Assembly: GCA_021791345.1 (NCBI GenBank) | Contig: JAJYWT010000159.1 | Coordinates: 1 to 21,867 of the forward strand | Direction: 5' to 3' | DNA: 21,867 nt | From: a bacterium | GTDB taxonomy: Bacteria > Chloroflexota > Dormibacteria > UBA8260 > Bog-877 | In this document: piece after piece, positions 12,979-21,239 of the stretch | Layout: each line of letters begins with the position of its first letter | Position numbering within the stretch: the first letter of the stretch is position 1 | Position numbers and translations under genes: made by a program | Notes under the pieces: generated by a model | Told to the model about the DNA's origin: nothing | Seen by the model: only the letters and a program-made list of their open reading frames with translations | Databases searched by the model: none

Positions 12979-13704
12979 TCACAGGTGGAAGGGGTCCTGG
13001 AAGAAGGCGGGGAGGTGGGCGGAGAGGAAGTCGTTGAAGATGGTGAAGCGGCCGGCCATCACCAGGATCCCCATGAGCATGACCAGCCCTCCGCCGACCA
13101 GCGAAACCGCTCGCTGGTGCCGCCCCAGCGCTCGCAGGAGCGGGGTGGCCCGATCCATGAGCAGCGCCGCCAGCAGGAACGGGAGGGCCAGCCCCACCAC
13201 GTAGGCCACCATGAAGGCCATGCCCCGGGCGGTTGTCCCCTGCTCCAGGCCGGAGGTGAGCACCGCGCCCAGGACCGGGCCGATGCAGGGCGACCACCCC
13301 GCCCCCAGCCCCGCCCCAAGGAGGATCCCACCTCCGAAACCGCCTCTCCCGTGCGGGAGCCAGCGGGCCTCCCGCCGCAGCCAGGGGAGTCGAAGCACGC
13401 CCATGAGCGCGAGGCCCAGGATCACCACGGCGAGGCCAAGGATCGGCGCCAGCACTCCCTTCCAGGGGGCCAGCAGCCGCTCCAACGCGTAGAAGAACGC
13501 GAGGCAGAAGAGACCCAGGCCGAGGGCGAACCCCAGCGCTCCGCGGAGCACCCGCCACCTGACCGCTCTCAGGTCGCCACGTCCCCCGGCGGACCGCGAG
13601 AGGAACGCCAGGTACGCGGGGACCAGCGGCAGGACGCAGGGGGACAGGAACGAGGCGGCCCCGGCGGCCACCGCCAGAGGTAGGGTGACTGCTCCCAGGC
13701 TCAC
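12979..13704 (-). CDS. ccdA: CcdA-like cytochrome c biogenesis / thiol-disulfide electron transfer protein
   Basis: A 241-residue polytopic membrane protein of the CcdA/DsbD-beta family, which carries reducing equivalents from cytoplasmic thioredoxin across the membrane. It has the two hallmark motifs: SFLSPCVLPLVPAYL at 18-32 (Cys23) and GWSPCIGPVLGAVL at 136-149 (Cys140), each in an equivalent helix of the inverted repeat. About six hydrophobic helices are visible. Start is GTG 13704, with GGAAG about eight bases upstream. It follows metG by 45 bases and precedes the J-domain gene by 31. No thioredoxin-like partner or other cytochrome c maturation gene is in the window, so the receiving protein is unknown. 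Confidence 0.92.
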   Translation of the reverse strand: MSLGAVTLPLAVAAGAASFLSPCVLPLVPAYLAFLSRSAGGRGDLRAVRWRVLRGALGFALGLGLFCLAFFYALERLLAPWKGVLAPILGLAVVILGLALMGVLRLPWLRREARWLPHGRGGFGGGILLGAGLGAGWSPCIGPVLGAVLTSGLEQGTTARGMAFMVAYVVGLALPFLLAALLMDRATPLLRALGRHQRAVSLVGGGLVMLMGILVMAGRFTIFNDFLSAHLPAFFQDPFHL

Positions 13705-13749
13705 GGTGCCGCTTCCAGGCCGTGGAACGAAGCCAAAAGGCCGCCCAGC

Positions 13750-15543
13750 CTAACGGAGCCGCTCCACCTCGGCGGCGGCCACGGCGGGATCGAGCTTGCG
13801 GAAGAGGGGCAGTGGGGCGGCGATCGGTCTTCCCGCGGGGAGACCGACCGGGCCCCAGCGGGTGACGCAGGTGCTGAGGTCCGTGCGCAAGACCAGGTGC
13901 GGGTCCTCCGCGGGGCCTGCCTCGTGGAACTCTGGCAGCGGTGCCAGCTGCCCGCCCTCGCCCAGCATTTCATGGAGGCGCTGAGAGGTGAAGGGAAGGA
14001 AGGGGGCCATCATCACCCCCAGGTCGGCGACGCATTGAAGCGCCACGTGGACCACGCTGGCGGCTCGCTCCCGGTCCCTGGTGATCAGCCGCCAGGGCTC
14101 CTGCTCGCCCAGGTACTGGTTCACCTGGGCGGCCAGCGCCATGGTCTGTTGCAGGGCCGCCTTGAAGCGCGCCTCCTCGAGCAGCCCGGCCACCTGCCCG
14201 AAGCCGTTCGTGACCGCCTGACGCACCGAGCTATCCGCCTCCTGGAGCGCGCTCAGCTCCGGCACCCCGCCGAAGTGGCGGGCCGCCAGTTGCAGCGTGC
14301 GCTGGACCAGGTTCCCCCAGGTCGCCACCAGCTCGTCGTTGTTGCGCCGCACGAACTCCTCCCAGGTGAAGTCGGTGTCCTGGGTCTCGGGCCCGGCAGC
14401 GGTGAGGTAGTAGCGCAGCGGGTCGGGGTCGTAGCGCTCGAGGAAGTCCCGCACCTCGATCACGACGCCCCGACTGCTGGAGAACTTGGCCCCCTCCATG
14501 GTGAGGAACTCACTGCTCACCACGTTCTCGGGGAGCTGCAGGGGAGGATGCCCGGGACCGCCCCCCAAGGTGCCCCCGCTGCCGTACCCCATGAGCATGC
14601 TGGGCCAGATGACCGAATGGAAGACGATGTTGTCCTTCCCCATGAAGTAGTAGTGACGGGAGTCGGGATCCTGCCACCATTTCCGCCAGGCCTCCGGTTC
14701 GCCGCTCAGCCGGGCCCACTCCACGCTGGCGGAGAGGTACCCCACGACGGCGTCGAACCAGACGTAGATGCGCTTGTCCGGACGGTCCGAGAACTCCGGA
14801 AGTGGGATCGGCACTCCCCAGTCGATGTCCCGGGTGACCGCCCGGGGCCGAAGCTCGGCGAGGAGGTTGAGAGAGAAGGCGCGCACGTTGGGGCGCCAAC
14901 CGTCGCGGCTCTCGATCCACTCTCGGAGCGCCTCGGCGAAGGCGGGGAGGTCCAGGAAGAAGTGCTCGGAATCCCGGAAGATGGGGGTCGACCCGTCTAT
15001 CCGGGACCTGGGGTTGATGAGGTCAGTGGGATCCAGCATCCGGCCGCAGCTGTCGCACTGGTCCCCGCGGGCGGCCGGGTAGCCGCAGTGGGGGCAGGTG
15101 CCCTCAATGTACCGGTCGGGCAGGGTGCGGCCGGTGCTCGGGGAGAACGCCCCCAGCTGGGTCCGCCGGATCAGGTACCCCTTCTCAAATAGGGTGGAGA
15201 AGACGTCCTGCACGACCCTCTCATGGTTGCGGGTGGTGGTCCGGGTGAAGAGGTCGTAGGAGAGACCGAGGCGGCGCAGATCGTCGGCGATCACCTGGCT
15301 GTAGCGATCGGCGACCTCCCGGGGGCTCACCCCCTCGCGGTCCGCCGCCACCAGGATCGGGGTCCCGTGCTCGTCGGTGCCGCTCACCATCAGCACCGGG
15401 CGGCCACGGAGCCGCTGGTAGCGGGCGAAAATGTCGGAGGGAACCCCGAAGCCGGCCACGTGACCGATGTGCCGGGGCCCGCTGGCGTAGGGCCAGGCCA
15501 CCGCCACCAGGATGGGCGCGCTGGTACCGGGATCAGGGCTCAA
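13750..15543 (-). CDS. metG: Methionyl-tRNA synthetase
   Basis: A 597-residue class I aminoacyl-tRNA synthetase that charges tRNA-Met. It opens with [18 protein letters not shown], containing HIGH at 25-28. The connective peptide has a single zinc knuckle, CPHC...CDSC (Cys150, 153, 163, 166); the first knuckle of two-knuckle enzymes is lost (GAFSPSTG). The second signature is KFSSS at 353-357, a common variant of KMSKS. The anticodon-binding helical domain follows, and there is no C-terminal tRNA-binding (EMAP) domain. The open frame continues upstream to 15729, but that would overlap the glycosyltransferase gene on the other strand; TTG 15543 gives the family-standard N-terminus. A TACCAT hexamer (15558-15553) lies nine bases before it, and no SD is seen. 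Confidence 0.95.
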   Translation of the reverse strand: MSPDPGTSAPILVAVAWPYASGPRHIGHVAGFGVPSDIFARYQRLRGRPVLMVSGTDEHGTPILVAADREGVSPREVADRYSQVIADDLRRLGLSYDLFTRTTTRNHERVVQDVFSTLFEKGYLIRRTQLGAFSPSTGRTLPDRYIEGTCPHCGYPAARGDQCDSCGRMLDPTDLINPRSRIDGSTPIFRDSEHFFLDLPAFAEALREWIESRDGWRPNVRAFSLNLLAELRPRAVTRDIDWGVPIPLPEFSDRPDKRIYVWFDAVVGYLSASVEWARLSGEPEAWRKWWQDPDSRHYYFMGKDNIVFHSVIWPSMLMGYGSGGTLGGGPGHPPLQLPENVVSSEFLTMEGAKFSSSRGVVIEVRDFLERYDPDPLRYYLTAAGPETQDTDFTWEEFVRRNNDELVATWGNLVQRTLQLAARHFGGVPELSALQEADSSVRQAVTNGFGQVAGLLEEARFKAALQQTMALAAQVNQYLGEQEPWRLITRDRERAASVVHVALQCVADLGVMMAPFLPFTSQRLHEMLGEGGQLAPLPEFHEAGPAEDPHLVLRTDLSTCVTRWGPVGLPAGRPIAAPLPLFRKLDPAVAAAEVERLR

Positions 15544-15581
15544 AGCCCATCGATGGTATCGGCTGGGCGTGGCCCGGGTGG

Positions 15582-15587
15582 AACAAT
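15582..15587 (+). promoter_or_regulatory. Possible -10 element (AACAAT) for a leaderless transcript
   Basis: AACAAT matches the -10 consensus at four of six positions and ends six bases before ATG 15594, with no SD between. Confidence 0.3.
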
Positions 15588-15593
15588 GCCGCC

Positions 15594-16667
15594 ATGCCCT
15601 TCCCTCCTCGGGTGGCCCTGGTGATCGCGGACAGCTCCCGCACTGGAGGACCTGAGCACGTGCTCCTGCAGGCGCTGGAGCTGAAGGAAGCCGGGTGGGG
15701 GCCGGTGGTCGTCTGCCCGGAGGGGCCATTGCGCCCGCGCTGCGCTGCGGTGGGCGTCCCCAGCCTCGATCCCGGGCGGGGAGGTTGGGATCTCCTATCC
15801 GGGCCGGCCAGGCTCCGCCAGCTGCTTCGCCGTCTGGGCCCAGACCTGGTCCACACCCACGGGCTCAGGGCGGGGGGCCTGGTCCGCAGGGCCCACCTTG
15901 GTGTTCCACTCGTCCACACCCACCACCTCGACTCCTGGTTCACCCGGGGTTCGCTGCGGCGGATGGCTCACGCCCGCGAGCTGAGAAGACTCTCCCGGGC
16001 CGCTCGGCTGGAGATCGCGGTCTCGCAATCGGTGCGCCGGTTCCTGGTCGACGAGGTGGGTGTCAACGGGGCGCGGGTCCGCGTCATCCCCAACGGCGTC
16101 CGCCCGCTGCTTGGCGAGCCCCGCCAGCGTCCCGAGGGGCACCGGGTGGCGACGCTCTCCTCGCTAATACCCAGCAAGGGGGTCGACTTGGCCATCACCG
16201 CGCTGGCCACGCCACTCGGGAGCCGGCTTCATCTCACCGTGGGAGGGTCCGGGCCGGAGCTGGCGGGGCTGCTGGACCTCGCCGGGGGGCTCAAAGTGGC
16301 CGACCGGGTCGACTTCGTGGGCCCGGTGGAGGACCGTGCCGCCTTCTTCGCCACCTGCGACGTCGCCTGGGTGCCCTCTCGCCAGGAGCCGTTCGGCCTG
16401 GTCGCCTGCGAGGCGATGACGTGCGGGGTGCCGGTGGTGGCCGCCCGGGTCGGTGGGCTCCCGGAGATCCTGGACCCGCCCCGGGCGGGGATCTGTGTCC
16501 CTCCGGCGAACCCCGCCGCGCTCGCCAGCGTGACCTCGGCCCTTCTCGACGACTATGAGCGGTACGCGCGCATCTCCCGGGCCGGGTTCGAGCGGGCCTC
16601 TGATGAGTTCAGCGCCTCTCGGATGGGCGCCCGCACCAGGCAGGTGTATCGCGAGGTGCTCGGCTGA
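15594..16667 (+). CDS. Family 4 glycosyltransferase (GT-B fold)
   Basis: A 357-residue cytoplasmic or membrane-associated GT4 enzyme. The N-terminal Rossmann part begins [23 protein letters not shown], with the Gly-rich acceptor loop, then DLVHTHG and the VHTHHLDS motif. The C-terminal part has VIPNGV, then [19 protein letters not shown] and the nucleotide-sugar signature [23 protein letters not shown], in which the EX7E glutamates are present. It transfers a sugar from an activated donor to an unknown acceptor. It stands alone, divergent from metG by 50 bases. Its stop codon directly abuts the stop of nfuA on the other strand. There is no sugar pathway or export gene nearby, so a polysaccharide, glycolipid or mycothiol-like role cannot be distinguished. 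Confidence 0.9.
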   Translation: MPFPPRVALVIADSSRTGGPEHVLLQALELKEAGWGPVVVCPEGPLRPRCAAVGVPSLDPGRGGWDLLSGPARLRQLLRRLGPDLVHTHGLRAGGLVRRAHLGVPLVHTHHLDSWFTRGSLRRMAHARELRRLSRAARLEIAVSQSVRRFLVDEVGVNGARVRVIPNGVRPLLGEPRQRPEGHRVATLSSLIPSKGVDLAITALATPLGSRLHLTVGGSGPELAGLLDLAGGLKVADRVDFVGPVEDRAAFFATCDVAWVPSRQEPFGLVACEAMTCGVPVVAARVGGLPEILDPPRAGICVPPANPAALASVTSALLDDYERYARISRAGFERASDEFSASRMGARTRQVYREVLG

Positions 16668-17264
16668 TCACTTCTTGGACGGCTGGTAGTAGGGGTTGGT
16701 GCCCTGGGCGTGGTCGGTGGTGTCCACCACGTCACTCAGCTCTGAGAACCGCTCGAGGATGGCGGTGCGAACCCCCTGGGAGAGGGTGACCTCGGCGAGG
16801 CCGCAGCCCTGGCAGCCCCCTCCCATCTGCACGTAGGCGACCCCATCGGCGATGTCCAGCAGCCCGATGTACCCCCCGTGGGCCGCCACCGCGGGGTTGA
16901 TCTCCTCATCCAGCAGACGCTGGACCGCGCTCGCCAAGGGGTCGGAATCGGGGTTGTAGTCGGTCTGCAGCTCCAGCGCCCCCGTGAGGGGATCGGCGTC
17001 GACCCGGGCACCGACCACGTGACGGGATATGACCTTGGGAGCCACGAACGTGATGTCGTCGGCGCCTGCCACCAGGACCTCGTCCGCTCGCGGGTCCCCC
17101 GCCTCGACCAGGGAGAAGGAGTACTGGAGCCGGTCACCCTGCAGGCCCCCCGGGGAGATCGCCACCCAGGCCTCGGGATGCCCCTGGCGCTCGCGGAACT
17201 GGCGGATGCGCGCGGCCGCCCTCTCAGTGAGATCGAGCTGGGGCAGGTCGGGGGCAGAGGGCAT
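16668..17264 (-). CDS. nfuA: NfuA-type Fe-S biogenesis protein (degenerate A-type domain + NifU C-terminal domain)
   Basis: A 198-residue protein. Residues 8-100 resemble the A-type (IscA/HesB) fold but lack its three cysteines, as in E. coli NfuA. Residues 110-185 are the NifU/Nfu domain with the cluster ligands CQGC (Cys151, Cys154), then AEVTLSQGVRTAI, and end TTDHAQGTNPYY, which closely follows the E. coli NfuA tail. It carries and transfers a 4Fe-4S cluster, notably to lipoyl synthase and under oxidative stress. Start ATG 17264 has no SD. It is divergent from the ATP-grasp gene by only 17 bases, and its stop abuts the glycosyltransferase stop. No suf or isc genes are in the window. Confidence 0.92.
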   Translation of the reverse strand: MPSAPDLPQLDLTERAAARIRQFRERQGHPEAWVAISPGGLQGDRLQYSFSLVEAGDPRADEVLVAGADDITFVAPKVISRHVVGARVDADPLTGALELQTDYNPDSDPLASAVQRLLDEEINPAVAAHGGYIGLLDIADGVAYVQMGGGCQGCGLAEVTLSQGVRTAILERFSELSDVVDTTDHAQGTNPYYQPSKK

Positions 17265-17284
17265 GGCGATAGTCTGACGCCATG
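17262..17284. promoter_or_regulatory. Symmetrical start region of nfuA and the ATP-grasp gene; possible leaderless divergent promoters
   Basis: CATGGCG (17262-17268) and CGCCATG (17278-17284) are perfect inverted arms that contain both start codons, with nine bases between. On the plus strand TAGTCT (17270-17275) ends six bases before the ATG at 17282; on the minus strand CAGACT (17276-17271) ends six bases before the ATG at 17264. No SD fits in the gap, so both messages may begin at the start codon. The symmetry may partly come from two ATG codons with similar context. Confidence 0.4.
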
Positions 17285-18460
17285 AGCGCGCGCGTGCTGC
17301 TGGTGATGCCCACCTCCACCTATCGCGCCTCGGCGTTCCTCAGAGCCTCAGAGCAGCTGGGTCTGGATGTGACCGTGGCCACCGACGATCCGGCCGGTCC
17401 ACCGGTGGGCGCCCCGGCCATTGCCTGGGGGCGTGTCGTCGAGGGGCTTGGGCCGCTCCCCCCGGCCCTGCGGGACGTGGCCGCCGTGGTCGGGGTCGAC
17501 GAGACCTCGGTGTTGCCGGCGGCGAGGATCGCCGCCCGGCTGGGGTTGCCCGGCAACCCCCTAGACGCCGCCATGGTGACGCGGGACAAGTCCCGGTTGC
17601 GGCGGGCCCTGGAGGGTACCGGCTTGCCCCAGCCCCGGTGGTCTGCTTGGCCACCGGAATGCCCGGCCCCGGACCTCGGCTACCCCTGCGTGGTCAAGCC
17701 CACCTCGGGGGCGGCCAGCTTCGGGGTGATCCGAGCCAACAACCGCGCGGAGCTCCTTCTGGCCGGGGCCCGGGTACGGCGTCTGCTGGGCGACCGGGCA
17801 ACGCTTCTGGTGGAGTCCTACCTGCCCGGTCCCGAGATCGCCGTGGAGGCTCTGATGCAGGACGGCGAACTCCTGCCTCTGGCGATCTTCGACAAGCCGG
17901 ACCCGCTCGATGGGCCGTACTTCGCAGAGTCGATCTACCAGCTACCCAGCGGATTGCCCTCCGCTGACCAGGAGGCCGTTGCGGAGGTGCTGGCCGCAGC
18001 CGCCTCCGCCATCCACCTGGGACAGGGACCGGTCCATGCGGAGTTCCGCCTGGGTTCCGGGACGCCCACCCTGATCGACCTGGCCTCGCGCTCCATCGGT
18101 GGCCGCTGCTCCGCGGTGCTGCGCTTCCGCTCCGGAGCCTCCCTGGAGGAGCTCATCCTGCGCCAGGCACTGGGCATGCCGCTCCCCGATCTGCAGCTGG
18201 AAGCCGATCCGGCGGGGGTTCTCATGCTCACCGCGGGGCGCTCCGGCCGGCTTGTCTCGATCGAGGGAAGGGAGGCCGTGCTCAGGATTCCTGGAATCGA
18301 GGCGGTGGACTTGACCGCTACGCCCGGCTCGATTGTGGCCCCCGCCCCCGACGGGGACCGCTACCTCGGCTTCGTCTTCGCGCGCGCCGGGTCCCCGGAC
18401 GGGGTCCGGGCGGCGTTGGGGGCCGCCCGGGACCGCCTGGTGATCACCGTGGAGGACTGA
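17282..18460 (+). CDS. ATP-grasp domain carboxylate-amine ligase-like protein
   Basis: A 392-residue protein. Residues 1-95 form a Rossmann-like pre-ATP-grasp region (ARVLLVMPTSTYRASAF; VVGVDETSVLPAARIA). The ATP-grasp domain runs to about residue 280. TRDKSRLRRAL at 100-110 is typical of the family entry helix, YPCVVKPTSGAASFGV at 134-149 holds the ATP-binding Lys139, and LVESYLPGPEIAVEAL at 176-191 the hinge glutamate. The metal end has HAEFR (Glu254) and LIDLASRSIGG at 264-274. Asp266 replaces the usual Glu, and the following Asn position is Ala. A C-terminal domain follows. The family makes amide or peptide bonds by acyl-phosphate (dipeptide ligases, PurK-like enzymes); substrates are not predictable. 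There is no SD at ATG 17282. Confidence 0.85.
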   Translation: MSARVLLVMPTSTYRASAFLRASEQLGLDVTVATDDPAGPPVGAPAIAWGRVVEGLGPLPPALRDVAAVVGVDETSVLPAARIAARLGLPGNPLDAAMVTRDKSRLRRALEGTGLPQPRWSAWPPECPAPDLGYPCVVKPTSGAASFGVIRANNRAELLLAGARVRRLLGDRATLLVESYLPGPEIAVEALMQDGELLPLAIFDKPDPLDGPYFAESIYQLPSGLPSADQEAVAEVLAAAASAIHLGQGPVHAEFRLGSGTPTLIDLASRSIGGRCSAVLRFRSGASLEELILRQALGMPLPDLQLEADPAGVLMLTAGRSGRLVSIEGREAVLRIPGIEAVDLTATPGSIVAPAPDGDRYLGFVFARAGSPDGVRAALGAARDRLVITVED

Positions 18461-18467
18461 CGGCCGG

Positions 18468-18499
18468 GAGCCCGACGTGGTGCGGCCCCCCACGGGCTC
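18468..18499 (+). terminator. Hairpin after the ATP-grasp gene, weak terminator candidate
   Basis: GAGCCC plus GTGG (18468-18480, with a 3-base bulge) can pair with CCAC plus GGGCTC (18490-18499). It starts eight bases after the stop at 18460 and lacks a T-run. It may mark partial separation from the ArdC-like gene. Confidence 0.3.
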
Positions 18500-18518
18500 G
18501 TGACGGGACCGATGAGAG

Positions 18519-19394
18519 GTGCTTGACCCGTCGCCCGCTCCACCTTTCTTGCTCCGAAGTCGGTCTGAGGTGCTCGCGGCCCTCCGCGAGGGGGTGGAGC
18601 AGCTGACCGACTCTCGGCAGTGGGAGCGGTGGCTGAGATTCCGAGCCCGATTCCATCGCTACAGCTTCCACAACCAGCTTCTCATCCTGCGCCAGTTCCC
18701 CGAGGCGTCTCAGGTGGCTGGCTACCGGGCGTGGCAAGAGCTGGGCCGGCAGGTCCGGCGGGGGGAGAGGGGGATGGCGATCATCGCCCCGGTAGCGCTG
18801 AAGCGCCCGGAGGCGGTTGAAGCCGAGCGGCTTCGCGACCTAGAGCTGCCGCTCTTGACCTATCGGATTGCCAGGGTCTTCGACGTCTCCCAAACCGAGG
18901 GCCTCGAGCTGCCTGCGCCGGTGGGGGAGATGCCCGCGGAAGCCCCTCCGGAGACCCTCGAGCGGCTCCTGGCACTGGTCCCCAGCCTGGGTTTCACGGT
19001 CGAGTTCACCGAGCTCCGCTCTGGGCGCCGGGGTGACTGCTCCCACGCCCTGCGGCGGATCCGGGTGGACCGGCGCCTGAGCCCGGGCGCCAAGGTGAAG
19101 ACCCTGGGCCACGAGCTGGCCCACGCCATCCTTCACGGCCCGGAGTTCACCGGCGGCCGGGAGCTGGCTGAGCTGGAGGCCGAGAGCGTCGCCTACGTCG
19201 TCTGCCAGCAACTGGGGCTGGACAGCTCCGCATACAGCTTCGGGTACGTGGCCAGCTGGGCCGGGTCCGGCACGGTCGCCGCCCGGCAGATCTCACGGTC
19301 CGGTCAGCGGATTCTGCGGGCCGCCGCGGAAATCTCCCGGGATCGCGAGGAGGCCTGGCAACCCGTGCCCGTGCACCTGACAGCCGCCGGCTGA
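18519..19394 (+). CDS. ArdC-like ssDNA-binding domain fused to HExxH (ImmA/IrrE-like) metalloprotease domain
   Basis: A protein of about 291 residues. Residues 20-95 match the ArdC N-terminal ssDNA-binding domain: FHRYSFHNQLLILRQFPEA, then VAGYRAWQELGRQVRRG and GMAIIAPV. Residues 145-245 form a zinc-metalloprotease-like domain with LGHELAHAILH at 196-206 (His198, Glu199, His202) and ELEAESVAYVV at 218-228, holding the expected third ligand (Glu222 the likeliest), then SSAYSFGYVASW. This is the layout of ArdC-type antirestriction proteins, which shield incoming DNA and are usually carried by plasmids or integrative elements. Start GTG 18519 is provisional; GTG 18570 is an alternative that would keep the domain. 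No mobile-element gene is next to it. It lies 58 bases after the ATP-grasp gene and 74 before the kinase. Confidence 0.85.
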   Translation: MLDPSPAPPFLLRSRSEVLAALREGVEQLTDSRQWERWLRFRARFHRYSFHNQLLILRQFPEASQVAGYRAWQELGRQVRRGERGMAIIAPVALKRPEAVEAERLRDLELPLLTYRIARVFDVSQTEGLELPAPVGEMPAEAPPETLERLLALVPSLGFTVEFTELRSGRRGDCSHALRRIRVDRRLSPGAKVKTLGHELAHAILHGPEFTGGRELAELEAESVAYVVCQQLGLDSSAYSFGYVASWAGSGTVAARQISRSGQRILRAAAEISRDREEAWQPVPVHLTAAG

Positions 19395-19468
19395 TCTTCC
19401 GCCGGGGCCTCGGGACGCCTCGAAGCCCTGCCCGGTAGGCGGCCCGATGCGACTAGAGGCGAGTATCT

Positions 19469-21157
19469 TTGGGCAAGGTGCCAACCACTTCTGCCATCGC
19501 CCACGGATCGGCCGCGCCACCGGCCCCGGACCGTGCGGCCCTCCTACTGGAGGCCGGGGTGCTGCTGGCCTCCGACCTCTCCCCGCGACGGGTGTTGGAG
19601 CGGCTGGTGGAGCTGGCGGCCAGCGTTACCGGCGCTCGCTACGCGGCGTTCGGCGTCCTCGGTGAGGACGGACGGTTGGTGGACTTCATCCCCTACGGTC
19701 TGACGCCCGAGGAGGTGCGGGCGATCGGGCCGCCTCCCCAGGGGCGAGGGATCCTGGGCCTCCTGGTGGAGAGACCGGAGCCACTGCGCCTGGCGCGCAT
19801 CTCCGAGCATCCCAGCGCCCACGGTTTCCCCGCGGGCCACCCTCAGATGACCACCTTCCTCGGGGTTCCCGTCCGGGGTCGGGGGGCTGTTTTGGGGAAC
19901 CTCTACCTGACCGAGAAGGTCGGGGGGGCTGAGTTCGATGGGGACGACGAGGCCGCCGTCACGACCCTGGCGGCGCTGGCGGGGGCAATGGTGGTCAACG
20001 CCCGCGCCTACCGCGCTCTGGAGCAGCGCGAGACCTGGCTGAAGGCCCTGCAGCAGACCACCGACGCCATGCTCCAGGGCGCGTCGGTGCAGGGTTTGCT
20101 GCGGGCCATAGTGCGGGCCGCCCGAGAGCTCACGGACGCCGAGCTGGCCTGTGTGGTGCTCGCCGACCAGGACCACCCTTCCAACCTTCGGGTGGCGGCG
20201 GTGGCCGGCCCCCGGGGGCACCGGCTCGATCATCTCCTGCTCCCCGAGAGGGGCACCGCCAGCCTCGCGGTGATCCGGGCCGGGCGGCCCCGCCTGGTGG
20301 CCGCCGGGAGTCGCCAGCTGGGTTGGATCGGAGATGCCGGAGTCAGCGTCGGTCCGGCGATGGTCCTTCCTTTGACCGTCGACCGGGAGGTGGCGGGCAC
20401 CCTCCTGATCGCCGGGGGGCCGGACCGTCCTCCCTTCCGCCACGGCGACCTCACCCTGGTGGACAGCTTCGCCAGCCAGGCGGCCCTGGCAATCGACCAT
20501 GTCCGGCTTCAGGAGACCCTTCAGCACCTGGCGGTCCTGGAGGAGCGCCGCCGGATCGCCCGGGACCTGCACGATGAGCCGGTGCAGGCGCTGATCTACC
20601 TAGCGCGGAGGCTGGAGCGGGTGGCGGCGGAGCCGGACGTGGCCGGGGTGGCAGCCGCCCAGCTGGGGGAGGTCCGCGACCTGGCGGTGGCGGTGGCCGA
20701 CGGGCTCCGCCAACTCACCGAGGGTCTCCGCTCCGAGGTCCTGGAGCAGAGAGGCCTGCCGGCGGCCCTGGCCGAGCTGGGGCGCCGCTTTGAGGAGCGA
20801 TCCGGGCTGGAGGTCAGGACGGCGCTGGAGGAGGTCGGAGTCCGATGGCCCTTGGAGGTGGAGAAGGGCTGGCTCCGCATCGCCCAGGAGGCCCTCTCCA
20901 ACGTGGAGAGGCATGCGCGGGCCGGGCGGGTGGAGATCGGACTGCGCATGCGGGGGGATCGGCTCCTCCTCTGGATCCGGGACGACGGAGGGGGATTCCC
21001 AGTCCGGTCCGGCCGACCGCTCCGGGAGGGGTTGGGTCTGCTCGGGATGCGGGAGCGGGCCGCCCTGCTCGGCGGTGCGCTCCGGGTCTACTCCGGGATC
21101 GGGCCCAGGGGAACCCTGATCCTGGCCCGGGTGCGCCGCGCTCAGGCGGCAAGCTGA
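19469..21157 (+). CDS. DosS/DevS-like GAF-GAF sensor histidine kinase
   Basis: A 562-residue soluble kinase. GAF1 spans about 25-180: ARYAAFGVLGEDGRLVDF, GRGILGLLVERPEPLRL, ISEHPSAHGFPAGHPQMTTFLGVPV and GNLYLTEK. This closely follows the mycobacterial DosS/DosT heme GAF. His124 and Tyr146 are 22 residues apart, the spacing I recall for the DosS heme His149 and distal Tyr171. GAF2 spans about 195-345. The HisKA_3 dimerisation helix has EERRRIARDLHDE with phospho-acceptor His368. The HATPase domain has RIAQEALSNVERHA (Asn478), DDGGGF (505-510) and GLGLLGMRERA. Start TTG 19469 has AGAGG (19455-19459) nine bases upstream; GTG 19478 is an alternative. The partner regulator follows after 82 bases. 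Heme binding is inferred, not shown. Confidence 0.93.
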   Translation: MGKVPTTSAIAHGSAAPPAPDRAALLLEAGVLLASDLSPRRVLERLVELAASVTGARYAAFGVLGEDGRLVDFIPYGLTPEEVRAIGPPPQGRGILGLLVERPEPLRLARISEHPSAHGFPAGHPQMTTFLGVPVRGRGAVLGNLYLTEKVGGAEFDGDDEAAVTTLAALAGAMVVNARAYRALEQRETWLKALQQTTDAMLQGASVQGLLRAIVRAARELTDAELACVVLADQDHPSNLRVAAVAGPRGHRLDHLLLPERGTASLAVIRAGRPRLVAAGSRQLGWIGDAGVSVGPAMVLPLTVDREVAGTLLIAGGPDRPPFRHGDLTLVDSFASQAALAIDHVRLQETLQHLAVLEERRRIARDLHDEPVQALIYLARRLERVAAEPDVAGVAAAQLGEVRDLAVAVADGLRQLTEGLRSEVLEQRGLPAALAELGRRFEERSGLEVRTALEEVGVRWPLEVEKGWLRIAQEALSNVERHARAGRVEIGLRMRGDRLLLWIRDDGGGFPVRSGRPLREGLGLLGMRERAALLGGALRVYSGIGPRGTLILARVRRAQAAS

Positions 21158-21220
21158 GCCGGGGCAATCACGCGCCGGTGGCCGGGTGGTACCGTCCGAT
21201 GGGTCAGCCGAGCTCCCATC

Positions 21221-21231
21221 TATCTTGAGGG
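21221..21231 (+). promoter_or_regulatory. TATCTT -10-like element and GAGGG SD ahead of the response regulator
   Basis: TATCTT (21221-21226) is immediately followed by GAGGG (21227-21231), eight bases before ATG 21240. The same TATCTT occurs at 19464-19469 at the kinase start. A separate promoter for the regulator is possible but no -35 is evident. Confidence 0.3.
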
Positions 21232-21239
21232 TCAAGAGC

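Noticed and set aside
13705..13749. GGCCTTTTGGC-type motif between metG and the ccdA-like gene as a terminator
   Set aside because: The arms are only four bases and both genes run in the same direction with a 45-base gap; more likely ordinary intergenic sequence.
13897..15192. 431-codon open frame on the plus strand inside metG
   Set aside because: The antisense strand carries metG with HIGH, zinc knuckle and KFSSS. The plus frame shows no family features.
15543..15729. N-terminal extension of MetRS to 15729
   Set aside because: It would overlap the glycosyltransferase gene on the other strand and adds a low-complexity Pro/Arg/Ala stretch not found in the family.
18461..19468. Integrated mobile element suggested by the ArdC-like gene
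   Set aside because: No integrase, relaxase, transposase, direct repeats or tRNA attachment site are visible, and base composition matches the surroundings.
19395..19468. Repeated GCCTCG words before the kinase gene as an operator
   Set aside because: The words are short and GC-rich with no consistent symmetry or spacing.
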